Below are positions 34,030 to 42,147 of a stretch of DNA of 64,000 bases, one piece after another. The stretch is from assembly GCA_020635275.1 (NCBI GenBank), contig JACKAA010000003.1, forward strand, positions 248,001 through 312,000, read 5' to 3'. Every line of letters begins with the position of its first letter. Within the stretch, counting starts at the first letter, position 1. The notes below the pieces were generated by a model. That model had not been told where the DNA came from. It did no database searches and worked only from the letters and a program-made list of their open reading frames with translations. The stretch comes from Ignavibacteriales bacterium (GTDB taxonomy: Bacteria > Bacteroidota > Ignavibacteria > Ignavibacteriales > Melioribacteraceae). A program made the translations under genes and the position numbers.

Positions 34030-34102
34030 AGCGGGAGACGGGACTCGAACCCGCAACCAACAGCTTGGAAGGCTGTGACTCTACCAATTGAGTTACCCCC
34101 GC
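34030..34102 (-). tRNA. tRNA-Gly (anticodon UCC)
   Basis: 73 bases. Acceptor GCGGGGG pairs with CTCCCGC (one G-U), the anticodon loop CTTCCAA lies between ACAGC and GCTGT, and the T arm GCGGG-TTCGAGT-CCCGT is present. Discriminator U; CCA not encoded. Confidence 0.97.
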
Positions 34103-34124
34103 TTATATTAAACTTGGGGAATTG

Positions 34125-34208
34125 TGGGCGGCGAGGGATTCGAACCCCCAAAGGCGTTCGCCAACGGATTTACAGTCCGCCCCGGCTCTCCAACTCCGGC
34201 GTCCGCCC
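34125..34208 (-). tRNA. tRNA-Tyr (anticodon GUA)
   Basis: 84 bases with the long variable arm of class II tRNAs. The 5' acceptor GGGCGGA pairs with the 3' side except for an A-G mismatch at the inner end. The anticodon loop CTGTAAA lies between GCGGA and TCCGT. T arm GGGGG-TTCGAAT-CCCTC. First gene of the tRNA/secE/nusG string. Confidence 0.96.
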
Positions 34209-34240
34209 AAAAATCAACATTTCATTTTTCAGAGTCTATA

Positions 34241-34269
34241 AAAATATGATTCCTTTTTTTAAAAAGCAA
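34241..34269 (-). promoter_or_regulatory. Candidate promoter of the tRNA-secE-nusG string
   Basis: Upstream of tRNA-Tyr, reading on the minus strand, TTGCTT (34264-34269) is followed after 17 bases by TATTTT (34241-34246), about 33 bases before the tRNA. This resembles a housekeeping sigma promoter. The match is moderate in an AT-rich setting. Confidence 0.4.
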
Positions 34270-34331
34270 GAATTCTGCCAAAAGAAATATTTTTTTTAAT
34301 TATGATGCTTTGTGTAAAGAAAACTTTGTTT

Positions 34332-34976
34332 TCAAAAAGTTAATCCTACAAGTAGCTGTTGAGAGTTTAAAATTTCAGTATCAATCTGTGTTAGAAATCT
34401 AATATCCAATCCAAAAACAGAGGAAAGTGGATAATTTACACCAAAACCAATAGCTATTTTGGATGAATTTGTTGCCAATCTATGAATATATCTGTGTACC
34501 AGCGGCAAATCAGAGTATTTTTGGTAAGTATTTAAAACCTTAAATTCACTTTTTGTTGAAAGAGGATCTATAAAATTATAACCAAGTTCAGCAAATATAT
34601 AAGGATGGAATGAACTAAAATTAATATTATATTGCAAACCTATGGATAATGGTATGATTTTATAATCAATTCTGTCAATATTATAGGAAATTGCATCAAC
34701 TGATTCAACATTTTCATTATATATACTTGTATAACTTTTTACGTTATATTTTTGGTAAGATTGCAATTCACTATATCCAAAAGATAATTTTATTAAATAT
34801 TTTTCTGATAAATGTGTTTTGCCTTCAAATAAAAATGCACCCCAACCTTTATTAACGCTTCTAAAGCTCAAACCACCATAAATTCCAAAACTTGTTCTTG
34901 ATAAAAAACCAATTCTTTCTTGTGCAAAACTAATTGTCGTAAATAAGGCAAATAATACGAAAATTATTTTCTTCAT
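34332..34976 (-). CDS. Predicted outer-membrane beta-barrel protein
   Basis: 214 residues from the ATG at 34974-34976. This start is chosen because MKKIIFVLFALFTTISFAQ is a clean signal peptide and AGAAG precedes it; an upstream ATG at 35018 would bury it. The mature part alternates polar and aromatic residues in short strands (FGIYGGLSFRSVN, YKIIPLSIGLQYNINF, HPYIFAELGYNF, KIAIGFGVNYPLSS) and ends LLVGLTF with a terminal aromatic, as in small barrels. No specific function is recognised. Same strand as comM upstream. Confidence 0.72.
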   Translation of the reverse strand: MKKIIFVLFALFTTISFAQERIGFLSRTSFGIYGGLSFRSVNKGWGAFLFEGKTHLSEKYLIKLSFGYSELQSYQKYNVKSYTSIYNENVESVDAISYNIDRIDYKIIPLSIGLQYNINFSSFHPYIFAELGYNFIDPLSTKSEFKVLNTYQKYSDLPLVHRYIHRLATNSSKIAIGFGVNYPLSSVFGLDIRFLTQIDTEILNSQQLLVGLTF

Positions 34977-35059
34977 TATCTTCTCGCAGTTGTTAGAATT
35001 TAATAATTCTAAATTCATAACATTGAATATTTATTTCAAGGCGATTTGAAATGACCAAT

Positions 35060-36598
35060 TTAGTGGTTCCATAATTCCCTATCCAAACTTCTATATTGAA
35101 TTGCTTCACTTACATGATTTGGTAAAATTTGATTAGAATCTTCTAAATCTGCAATTGTTCTGCTTACTTTTAAAATTCTATCGTAAGCTCTAGCTGAAAG
35201 TCCAAGTTTTGTCATTGCCATTTTAAGTAAATTTTCACCGGATGAATCAAGTTTGCAAAATTCCCTAACTTCTTTTGAACCCATATCTGCATTGTTAAAG
35301 ATAAATTTAATTCCATTAAACCGTTGGATTTGCTTTTTTCTTGCTTCAACAACTCTTTTTCGAATTTCAAAAGATTTTTCACCATTTTCCTGCGATGATA
35401 GATCCTTGTATTTAACAGCCGGTACTTCAATATGTATATCAATTCTATCTAATAAAGGTCCCGATATTTTTGCCATATATTTTTGAATCATTCCGGTATT
35501 ACATGTACATTCTTTATTTGGATCAGTGAAAAATCCGCATGGACAAGGATTCATTGCACTTGCCAGCATGAAATTTGCCGGAAATTCAAGTGAAAGTTTA
35601 GAACGGCTGATTGTAACTTTATAATCTTCCAGAGGCTGACGCAAAACTTCTAAAACATTTTTTTTAAATTCCGGGAGTTCATCCAAAAATAAAACTCCGT
35701 GATGAGCATACGAAACCTCACCGGGTTTTGGGAATGATCCTCCGCCAATTAAAGCAGCATCTGAAACTGTATGATGTGGACTTCTGAACGGACGTTCAGT
35801 AATTAATGCTTTTTCCCGCGGAAGAATTCCTGAAATGGAATGGATTTTTGTTGTTTCAAGCGCTTCCTCAAACGACATTGGCGGCAGAATTGATGGAAGT
35901 CTTTTTGCCAGCATTGTTTTTCCGGATCCTGGCGGACCAATCATAAGAATATTGTGTCCACCGGCAGCTGCAATTTCTAACGCTCTTTTTACATTCTGTT
36001 GACCTTTAACATCAGAAAAATCGAAATGATATTTATTAATCTCAGAAAATATTTCGTCAAGATTTGTTGATCTTGGTTCAAATTCTCTTGTTGAGTTTAA
36101 AAATTCTACAACTTCTTTTAGATTTTCAAAACCATAAACATTAATTCCTTCAACAATTGATGCTTCCGTAACTGAATCATTAGGTAATAGAATATTTTCA
36201 AAACCTTGCTTTTTTGCTTCAACTGAAATTGATAATCCACCTCTAATTTTCCGCAATGATCCATCTAAGGCAAGTTCGCCTAAAAGAATTGTTTTATCTA
36301 ATTTTTCTAAACTAATTTTTTCATTTGAAGCTATTAATCCAATTGCTATTGCAAGATCAAACGAACTCCCTTCTTTTTTTAAATCAGCAGGAGCCAAATT
36401 TACTGTTATTTTTTTTAGAGGAAATTCTAAACCGCTGTTCTTAATTGCTGCGGATACTCTTTCCCTGCTTTCCTTAACTGCACTATCGGGCAGACCAACA
36501 ATTGTGAATGAGGGAATTTGTTTTTCACAATGGGTTTCAACTTCAATAAGAAAAGCATCTATTCCGTATGTAGCACTTGAGAAAACTTTAGAGAACAT
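35060..36598 (-). CDS. comM: ComM/YifB-family magnesium-chelatase-like AAA+ ATPase
   Basis: 512 residues. An N-terminal Lon-S16-fold domain (TVGLPDSAVKESRERV, LAPADLKKEGSSFDLAIAIG, LLGELALDG) is followed by an AAA+ core with Walker A GPPGSGKT, the FRSPHHTVSDAALIGGG insert and Walker B LFLDELPEF. A short Cys cluster (NPCPCGFF, CTCN) and a C-terminal helical domain follow (SARAYDRILKVSRTIADLE). ComM is a branch-migration helicase in natural transformation in Vibrio. The family is widespread, so a recombination role is likely but not proven here. Confidence 0.93.
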   Translation of the reverse strand: MFSKVFSSATYGIDAFLIEVETHCEKQIPSFTIVGLPDSAVKESRERVSAAIKNSGLEFPLKKITVNLAPADLKKEGSSFDLAIAIGLIASNEKISLEKLDKTILLGELALDGSLRKIRGGLSISVEAKKQGFENILLPNDSVTEASIVEGINVYGFENLKEVVEFLNSTREFEPRSTNLDEIFSEINKYHFDFSDVKGQQNVKRALEIAAAGGHNILMIGPPGSGKTMLAKRLPSILPPMSFEEALETTKIHSISGILPREKALITERPFRSPHHTVSDAALIGGGSFPKPGEVSYAHHGVLFLDELPEFKKNVLEVLRQPLEDYKVTISRSKLSLEFPANFMLASAMNPCPCGFFTDPNKECTCNTGMIQKYMAKISGPLLDRIDIHIEVPAVKYKDLSSQENGEKSFEIRKRVVEARKKQIQRFNGIKFIFNNADMGSKEVREFCKLDSSGENLLKMAMTKLGLSARAYDRILKVSRTIADLEDSNQILPNHVSEAIQYRSLDRELWNH

Positions 36599-36853
36599 AT
36601 CTCAATATATCAATTATTTGATTGATTAAATTTAATATATTAATATTCTTTATTCCATAAATTATAAAACATTTTGGCAACTAAATTAATTTTGAGACTC
36701 TTGAGAGATTAATGATTTTTAACCTTATTTAGAAATTGAGTTAAAGCTGAATAATAGTATTTTTTAAATTAATTATTTTTTTTTCATATTATATTCAAAA
36801 GTTAATTAGAAGATTTAGAAATTCTCAGATCAATTTTATTTATGGAGTATTCT

Positions 36854-37705
36854 ATGTTAAGGTTCATTGTTATTATATTGATTTCATTCTTATTAATTTC
36901 TTGTTCTAATAACAAATCTGCTTCATCGCAAATTGGTAGATTTCAGACTGAAAGAGACTTGCTCTTACTTAATTTTGATTGTAAAACAGACGTTGACGAT
37001 CTACATTCTGTTGCTGGCGTTTTTACAATATTATCAAATCCACTTTTTTCAGAAGTCAACTATTACGCTGTCTCCGGTACTTACGGAATTCAAGATGGAC
37101 TTTATGTGCCGGCAGAAGATTTATTTAATGCAGCTTTTAAGTCAAATTGGTCTGATGCACATACAAATTTTAATAAATCTTTAGAAAAAGTTTCTGAATT
37201 AGTTAAGAAAACATTACAAAACGGTGGAAAAGTTTGGATTGCAGAAGCCGGACAATCTGATTTTACGGCTGCTGTTATAAAAAATATAAAATTAAATCAA
37301 CCTGAAATTGATACCAAAGAAAATATTTTTGTTGTTCAGCATAGTAATTGGAATGAAAATATGACGTTAGAAGAAAATCTTAACTATGTAAAATCGAATT
37401 GCACTTACATTAAAATTCCAGATGGGAATAAAATTGGAAATGGCTCTCCAGGTTTAAAATCTTCAGATCCGATTGCTTTGAATAAATATATTTTTAATCA
37501 AGAAATTATTAAAGTCTGGAATTTAGCTTTAACAACTGCAGACAAATTCAATGGAAAGGAAGATAGATATCTTAATGAGGCAATAGCAAATGGCGGATTG
37601 GATTTTTCAGATGTATCAGAAACATGTTGGATTTTTGGCTATGAAAATATCATAGATATTGAACAATTCTTTAAAGAATTTTCGTCATCAACTGAAAAAA
37701 AGTGA
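36854..37705 (+). CDS. Lipoprotein with a nucleoside-hydrolase-like metal motif
   Basis: 283 residues from the ATG at 36854, which has GGAG six bases upstream; an ATG four codons earlier overlaps that site. A lipoprotein signal ends LLISC with the lipidated Cys at 17. The motif FDCKTDVDDLHSVAG resembles the DxDxxxDD calcium site of inosine-uridine nucleoside hydrolases, and VWIAEAGQSDFTAA and a late WIFGYEN segment fit a Rossmann-like hydrolase. Overall identity to known enzymes is unclear, so the substrate is unknown. It faces a convergent gene 13 bases downstream. Confidence 0.65.
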   Translation: MLRFIVIILISFLLISCSNNKSASSQIGRFQTERDLLLLNFDCKTDVDDLHSVAGVFTILSNPLFSEVNYYAVSGTYGIQDGLYVPAEDLFNAAFKSNWSDAHTNFNKSLEKVSELVKKTLQNGGKVWIAEAGQSDFTAAVIKNIKLNQPEIDTKENIFVVQHSNWNENMTLEENLNYVKSNCTYIKIPDGNKIGNGSPGLKSSDPIALNKYIFNQEIIKVWNLALTTADKFNGKEDRYLNEAIANGGLDFSDVSETCWIFGYENIIDIEQFFKEFSSSTEKK

Positions 37706-37718
37706 TTTACTAATATTG

Positions 37719-39401
37719 CTATTTTGCTAAGATCATTTTCTTAACAATTTGAGATTTTGGCGAGTTAACTTCGTAAAAATAAATTCCTGATGGCAGACTT
37801 GAACCGTCAAATTCAAAAGTGTGCAAACCTTCTGCTAAATAACCATGATATAACATAGCAACTTTGTTGCCAACCAAATCATAAACATTAACTCTAAATT
37901 CGGTTGGTATAATAACTTCAACATATATGCTGGTAACAGGATTAAAGGGATTGGGATAGTTTTGACTTAAATTAAATTCTTGAATTTCTTTATTTCCAAT
38001 TTTAACTTCTGGCGAATAAACTTCAGACCCATCTCTATTAATTTGCCTTACTCTATAATAAGCAACTTCATTTTCACTAATAAGTTCATCAGTGAAATAA
38101 TAAATTTTTAAAGGATCATCATCTGCTAATGTTTTAAAAACAACTTCATATTCGCCATTACTAATAGATCTTTCAATCTCAAACTCTTTCGCAACAGAAT
38201 ATTCTTGAACATACCAAACAATTGAATTATAAGATGAACCTAAAGTAACAGTCAGTTTGGGAGCCTTAGAAAAAATTGGAGCATCAGAATTTTGATATGA
38301 AATATTTTTACTCTCTATTTTTAACTTCTTATTTGGCAACTCAAAGTTTAACTGCATTTCTTCATCAAAATTATTTTGATAAATTAATCTTGAACTATCT
38401 GCATCATAAGAAATGAAATGCTTGTTTTTATTGGCTAATTCAATATTATTTCCAAACTCCCAAATTTTTAGTCGGTCAATAGCAAATGCTGAATTTTCAT
38501 TATTATTATTCATTAGAAAATTTAGATTATCCAGAGCAAAATTATTATCTGAAACAAAAGAGTAAATAAGTTCTGAATTTACAAATATTTTAATACCCAC
38601 ATTAGATATGTCTTTTTCGACCATAATACCAACATAATTCCAGCTATTTTCACCTATATAAGAATCAATTCTTTTTAATTCATTTTCTTTGATTGGTAAA
38701 GAAATAAAGCCAAATTCATTTTTAGAGATAGATAGTAGAGTATCACCAGAAATTTGTTTTTCTATAACAAAAAAATCATTAATAATATTTTTTGATTTTA
38801 ACCAGAATTCAGTATAAAGATTGCTCCAATTTGTAAAATCATTAAATGCTAATTTAATTCCAGATTCATTTAATAATTTGATGCTATTACCAGCTGTTTT
38901 CTGAATATTGTAAATTTGAGCATCATAATCATTTCCATCATCACTAATTTTAGCATAATTATTGGAATTATTTTTAGGGTTTTCAATAATAGAAAAGAAA
39001 GCTTGTTTTTTTGTTTGAAATGATTTTGAAGAATTGCATTCTAATATAATTTGATAAGGTACATTTTTGGCTAATTTTAATTCCTCAATATTCAAATTAA
39101 TATTAATTTCATTTCTATTAAACTTTCCGGTAGTCAAATTTAGTATTTTTTTTGCGTTATTAAGTCTTATATAAGCTGAACTTATTGAAACTGATTTTGG
39201 CTTGTTAAACTTAATATTTACTATTTTTTGCTGTTTTTCATCTATTTTGAAAATAATTGAAGAATAAAAATTTTGATTAACAGGCGCAAAAATTGGGGGA
39301 TCAATTCTAATAAAATTAGGAGAATTTTGACCAATAAGATTTAAGTTAAAAAATAATATTTGTAATAATGTTAAAAAAAGTAAAAATCTATGCATAGGCA
39401 A
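37719..39401 (-). CDS. Secreted protein with LamG-like region and C-terminal sorting domain
   Basis: 560 residues. An N-terminal signal (FLLFLTLLQILFFNLNLIGQ) precedes a beta-rich region. Around residues 190-340 (FTNWSNLYTEFWLKSK, NSWNYVGIMVEKD, IKIFVNSELIY, FAIDRLKIWEFG) the pattern resembles a LamG/concanavalin fold. A fibronectin-type stretch (SSYNSIVWYVQEYSVAKEFEIERS, VAYYRVRQINRDGSEVYSP) leads to the sorting domain NYPNPFNPVTSIYVEV, ending YEVNSPKSQIVKKMILAK. Such tails are type IX-like export signals in this phylum; the type IX link is inferred. Substrate unknown. Confidence 0.8.
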   Translation of the reverse strand: MPMHRFLLFLTLLQILFFNLNLIGQNSPNFIRIDPPIFAPVNQNFYSSIIFKIDEKQQKIVNIKFNKPKSVSISSAYIRLNNAKKILNLTTGKFNRNEININLNIEELKLAKNVPYQIILECNSSKSFQTKKQAFFSIIENPKNNSNNYAKISDDGNDYDAQIYNIQKTAGNSIKLLNESGIKLAFNDFTNWSNLYTEFWLKSKNIINDFFVIEKQISGDTLLSISKNEFGFISLPIKENELKRIDSYIGENSWNYVGIMVEKDISNVGIKIFVNSELIYSFVSDNNFALDNLNFLMNNNNENSAFAIDRLKIWEFGNNIELANKNKHFISYDADSSRLIYQNNFDEEMQLNFELPNKKLKIESKNISYQNSDAPIFSKAPKLTVTLGSSYNSIVWYVQEYSVAKEFEIERSISNGEYEVVFKTLADDDPLKIYYFTDELISENEVAYYRVRQINRDGSEVYSPEVKIGNKEIQEFNLSQNYPNPFNPVTSIYVEVIIPTEFRVNVYDLVGNKVAMLYHGYLAEGLHTFEFDGSSLPSGIYFYEVNSPKSQIVKKMILAK

Positions 39402-39491
39402 TGATTTAATGGTATATGTTAGTCCAATTTAATAATTCTTTTATTATAATTCTACTATTATTTTTATGTCAACTTCTACTGTAAATTATTA

Positions 39492-40745
39492 CTAGTTTAA
39501 TAAATTATTGGATGAAATAAGAACAGATGTTACATTATTTGGATTTAACAAAATTTTTGAATGTTTTAAAATATCTTCTGCAGTAATTGCATCAATTTCT
39601 GCCATTGATTCTTCCAAAGTTTTAATTTTATTAAAATATAATAATGAATGTCCCATTCTCATCATTCTATTCGATGTACTTTCCATACTCATTTGAATAT
39701 GGCCTTTAATGTATTCTTTAGTTCGTTTTAATTCCTTTGAACTAATTTCTTTTGTTTGAATTTTTTCAAATTCTTTTAGAACAATATCCCTTGCTCTTTT
39801 TAATGACATTTCATTTGTACTTAAATAAACTCCAAAAGAAGAAATATCATAAAACGAATTCATGAAAGTATTTATTTGATATGCAATTCCGTTTTTTTCT
39901 CTCAATGATTGAAATAGTCTGGAACTGCTGCCCTCGCCTAAAATATTAGAAATTACATTGCTGGCTGCTCTATCGATATTGTTATATCCAAATGTTGTTC
40001 CGCCAATAATGAGATGAGATTGATTTATATCTTTATATGTATAGTTATCTTTTGTTAAGTTCTTTTTGAAAATTTTCCGTTTTTTATTTTCACTTGTTTT
40101 TATTCCAGTTAAATATTTTTCGGTATACTTTACAAGTGTATCATGATCAATATTGCCCGAAGCAATTACATAAAAATTGTTAACATTATAATTTTTACTA
40201 ATATAATTTTTTAGATCATCTCTTGAAAAATTGGATACATTGTTTTCAGTACCAATAATAGGCATACTTAAAGTATTACCCTTAAAAATTGCTGTTTCAA
40301 ATTTATCGAATATCAATTCTTCCGGGGAATCTTCAATATCATGAAGCTCATCGATAACAACTTTTGCTTCTTTTTTCAATTCTTTCTCGTCAAAAATAGA
40401 ATCTTGTATCATATCAGATAAAACAATAAATGTTTTTTCTAAATATTTTTTCATTCCTCTGCCATAAAAACATGTATGTTCTTTTGAAGTAAATGCATTT
40501 AAATAACCTCCTAAAGATTCTATGTCTTCAGAAATTCTTTTTGCACTTCTTTTTTTTGTCCCCTTGAAGAACATATGTTCAAGAAAATGACTAATTCCAT
40601 TGTTTTTAAGAATTTCATCTCTTGAGCCTACATTAATCCAAAATCCCAAAGAAAAGGAATTTACGTGATCAATTTTTTCAGATGCAACTCTAATTCCATT
40701 AGAAAGCTTAGTAATTTTATAATTATTCAAAATTTCCCCAATCAT
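39492..40745 (-). CDS. M16-family zinc peptidase
   Basis: 417 residues, one inverzincin unit pair. The inverted zinc motif HFLEH is at 53-57 and the third ligand is Glu133 in the DELHD segment, all intact. The second half contains the GGTTFGYNN and GEGSSSRLFQSLREKNGIAY pattern of processing-peptidase-like M16B proteins. Likely a processing or degrading peptidase for short peptides. The ATG has no ribosome site; a TTG five codons inside has GGGG about five bases upstream, so the true start may be 40730. A hairpin lies between it and the aminotransferase gene. Confidence 0.92.
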   Translation of the reverse strand: MIGEILNNYKITKLSNGIRVASEKIDHVNSFSLGFWINVGSRDEILKNNGISHFLEHMFFKGTKKRSAKRISEDIESLGGYLNAFTSKEHTCFYGRGMKKYLEKTFIVLSDMIQDSIFDEKELKKEAKVVIDELHDIEDSPEELIFDKFETAIFKGNTLSMPIIGTENNVSNFSRDDLKNYISKNYNVNNFYVIASGNIDHDTLVKYTEKYLTGIKTSENKKRKIFKKNLTKDNYTYKDINQSHLIIGGTTFGYNNIDRAASNVISNILGEGSSSRLFQSLREKNGIAYQINTFMNSFYDISSFGVYLSTNEMSLKRARDIVLKEFEKIQTKEISSKELKRTKEYIKGHIQMSMESTSNRMMRMGHSLLYFNKIKTLEESMAEIDAITAEDILKHSKILLNPNNVTSVLISSNNLLN

Positions 40746-40749
40746 TATA

Positions 40750-40791
40750 TAAAAACACGAATGCCGAAACTCAATTGAAGAATTTCGGCAT
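40750..40791 (-). terminator. Probable terminator after the aminotransferase gene
   Basis: On the minus strand ATGCCGAAA and TTTCGGCAT form a nine-base stem with a 13-base loop (40761-40791), followed by TCGTGTTTTTATA. The T-tract begins five bases past the stem. It lies 28 bases after the aminotransferase stop and just ahead of the M16 gene. Confidence 0.65.
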
Positions 40792-40819
40792 AATTTAAAT
40801 TTGAGATGTAAATAAAGCT

Positions 40820-42028
40820 TTAGTTTTCGAATTTATCAACATACATTTTGAAAAAGTCACCAATTTTTTTATAAGCTTTTTCCAATTTATCTTCAGGCGG
40901 TAAGAAAACTAGTCTAAAATGATTTGTTCCGGATACTTGACCAAAACCTGTCCCCGGAACTACAACTACTCCAGTTTCTTTTATCAGTTCAGCAACAAAA
41001 TGATTATCAGAATTTTTAATTTCCAATTTTGGGAAAGCGTAAAATGCTCCTTCAGGTTTTACACAAGATATTCCTTGTACATCATTTAGCATATCGACCG
41101 TCATATTTCTTCTTCTGGTCAATTTTTGCATAGCAACATCCAAATGATCTTGCGGACCTTCTAAAGCTCCAACAATAGAAAATTGCTCAGGATGATTTGC
41201 AGACAAACGTGATCTTAAAATTTTATTAATTGCTTCTATGTAATTTTTTAATCTGGCACCATTTCCGCTAATTATTCCCCATCCTATTCTAAAACCAGGT
41301 ACCATATAATTTTTTGATAATCCACCAAATGTAATTACAGGTACTTCACTATTAAGTGATGCAATAGAAGTATGTTTTACGCCATCCATTAATAGTTTGT
41401 CATAAATTTCATCGGCAAATATTACTAAGTTATGTTCAAGTGCTAAATCAATTATTTGATTTAAAGCTTCAAGACTGTAGTTGGATCCCGTAGGATTATT
41501 AGGATTAATTAGAACTATTGCTCTTGTTTTATCATTTATTTTACTTTTAATATCATTTATATCAGGCTGCCAATTATTGCTCTCATCTAAAAAATATGGA
41601 TTTTCATACATCTGCAATTTACTTTGAATTGCGGTATATAAAGGATAACCCGGTGTTGGTGTTAGAATGTTTTCACCTTGATTTACTAAAGAAGTTAAGC
41701 AGATATCTATTGCTTCACTTGCTCCAGTTGTGATAAACATATCCTGAATATTTTTTATCCCCTTTTTTTCAGCATTTCTTCCAATAGCATCAAGTGCTGT
41801 TTTAATTCCGGAAGACGGTGAATATCCATTATGATTTGCAAGCATAGCTTTGTAAGTATCTTCTATCATATGTCTTGGCGGTTCAAAATCATAAATATTA
41901 GGATCGCCAATATTTAGGTACAGCATTTCTTTTCCTGTTTTGGCAACTTCATTTGCAATTAGCAAAATATCTCTTACTGCATATGTAATATTATTAGTAC
42001 GAACAGCAGCCGAAATTTGATTATTCAT
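40820..42028 (-). CDS. Class I/II pyridoxal-phosphate aminotransferase (alanine-aminotransferase-like)
   Basis: 402 residues. Fold type I signatures: GDPNIYDFEPPRHM, GASEAIDICL, PGYPLYTA, NPNNPTGSNYS, FADEIYDKL and the PLP lysine motif GGLSKNYMVPGFRIGWG, then FRLVFLPPEDKLEKAY. The pattern resembles AlaA/AlaT-type aminotransferases exchanging amino groups between alanine or similar amino acids and 2-oxoglutarate. Glutamate dehydrogenase lies two genes upstream on the same strand, which fits nitrogen metabolism, but co-transcription is not shown. Confidence 0.9.
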   Translation of the reverse strand: MNNQISAAVRTNNITYAVRDILLIANEVAKTGKEMLYLNIGDPNIYDFEPPRHMIEDTYKAMLANHNGYSPSSGIKTALDAIGRNAEKKGIKNIQDMFITTGASEAIDICLTSLVNQGENILTPTPGYPLYTAIQSKLQMYENPYFLDESNNWQPDINDIKSKINDKTRAIVLINPNNPTGSNYSLEALNQIIDLALEHNLVIFADEIYDKLLMDGVKHTSIASLNSEVPVITFGGLSKNYMVPGFRIGWGIISGNGARLKNYIEAINKILRSRLSANHPEQFSIVGALEGPQDHLDVAMQKLTRRRNMTVDMLNDVQGISCVKPEGAFYAFPKLEIKNSDNHFVAELIKETGVVVVPGTGFGQVSGTNHFRLVFLPPEDKLEKAYKKIGDFFKMYVDKFEN

Positions 42029-42061
42029 TAATTCCTCAATAAAATTATATAAACTATTTAA

Positions 42062-42080
42062 AGTTAGCTTAATGCTAACT
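42062..42080 (-). terminator. Possible weak terminator after the PEP/pyruvate-binding gene
   Basis: AGTTAGC / GCTAACT form a seven-base perfect stem with a five-base loop, 67 bases after the stop at 42148. It is followed by TTTAAATAGTTTATATAAT rather than a clean T-run. Confidence 0.4.
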
Positions 42081-42147
42081 CTTAATCAACGATTGAGTTG
42101 AAAAACGATCAGGCGAGAATGAATAAAATATTCTAGTAAAAAAGAAA

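Noticed and set aside
34027..34299. Plus-strand reading frame across tRNA-Gly and tRNA-Tyr
   Set aside because: It reads the antisense of tRNA genes; such frames are common false ORFs.
36599..36853. Possible promoter or small RNA between comM and the lipoprotein gene
   Set aside because: The gap is uniformly AT-rich; many TATAAT-like words occur by chance and none is paired with a convincing -35 box.
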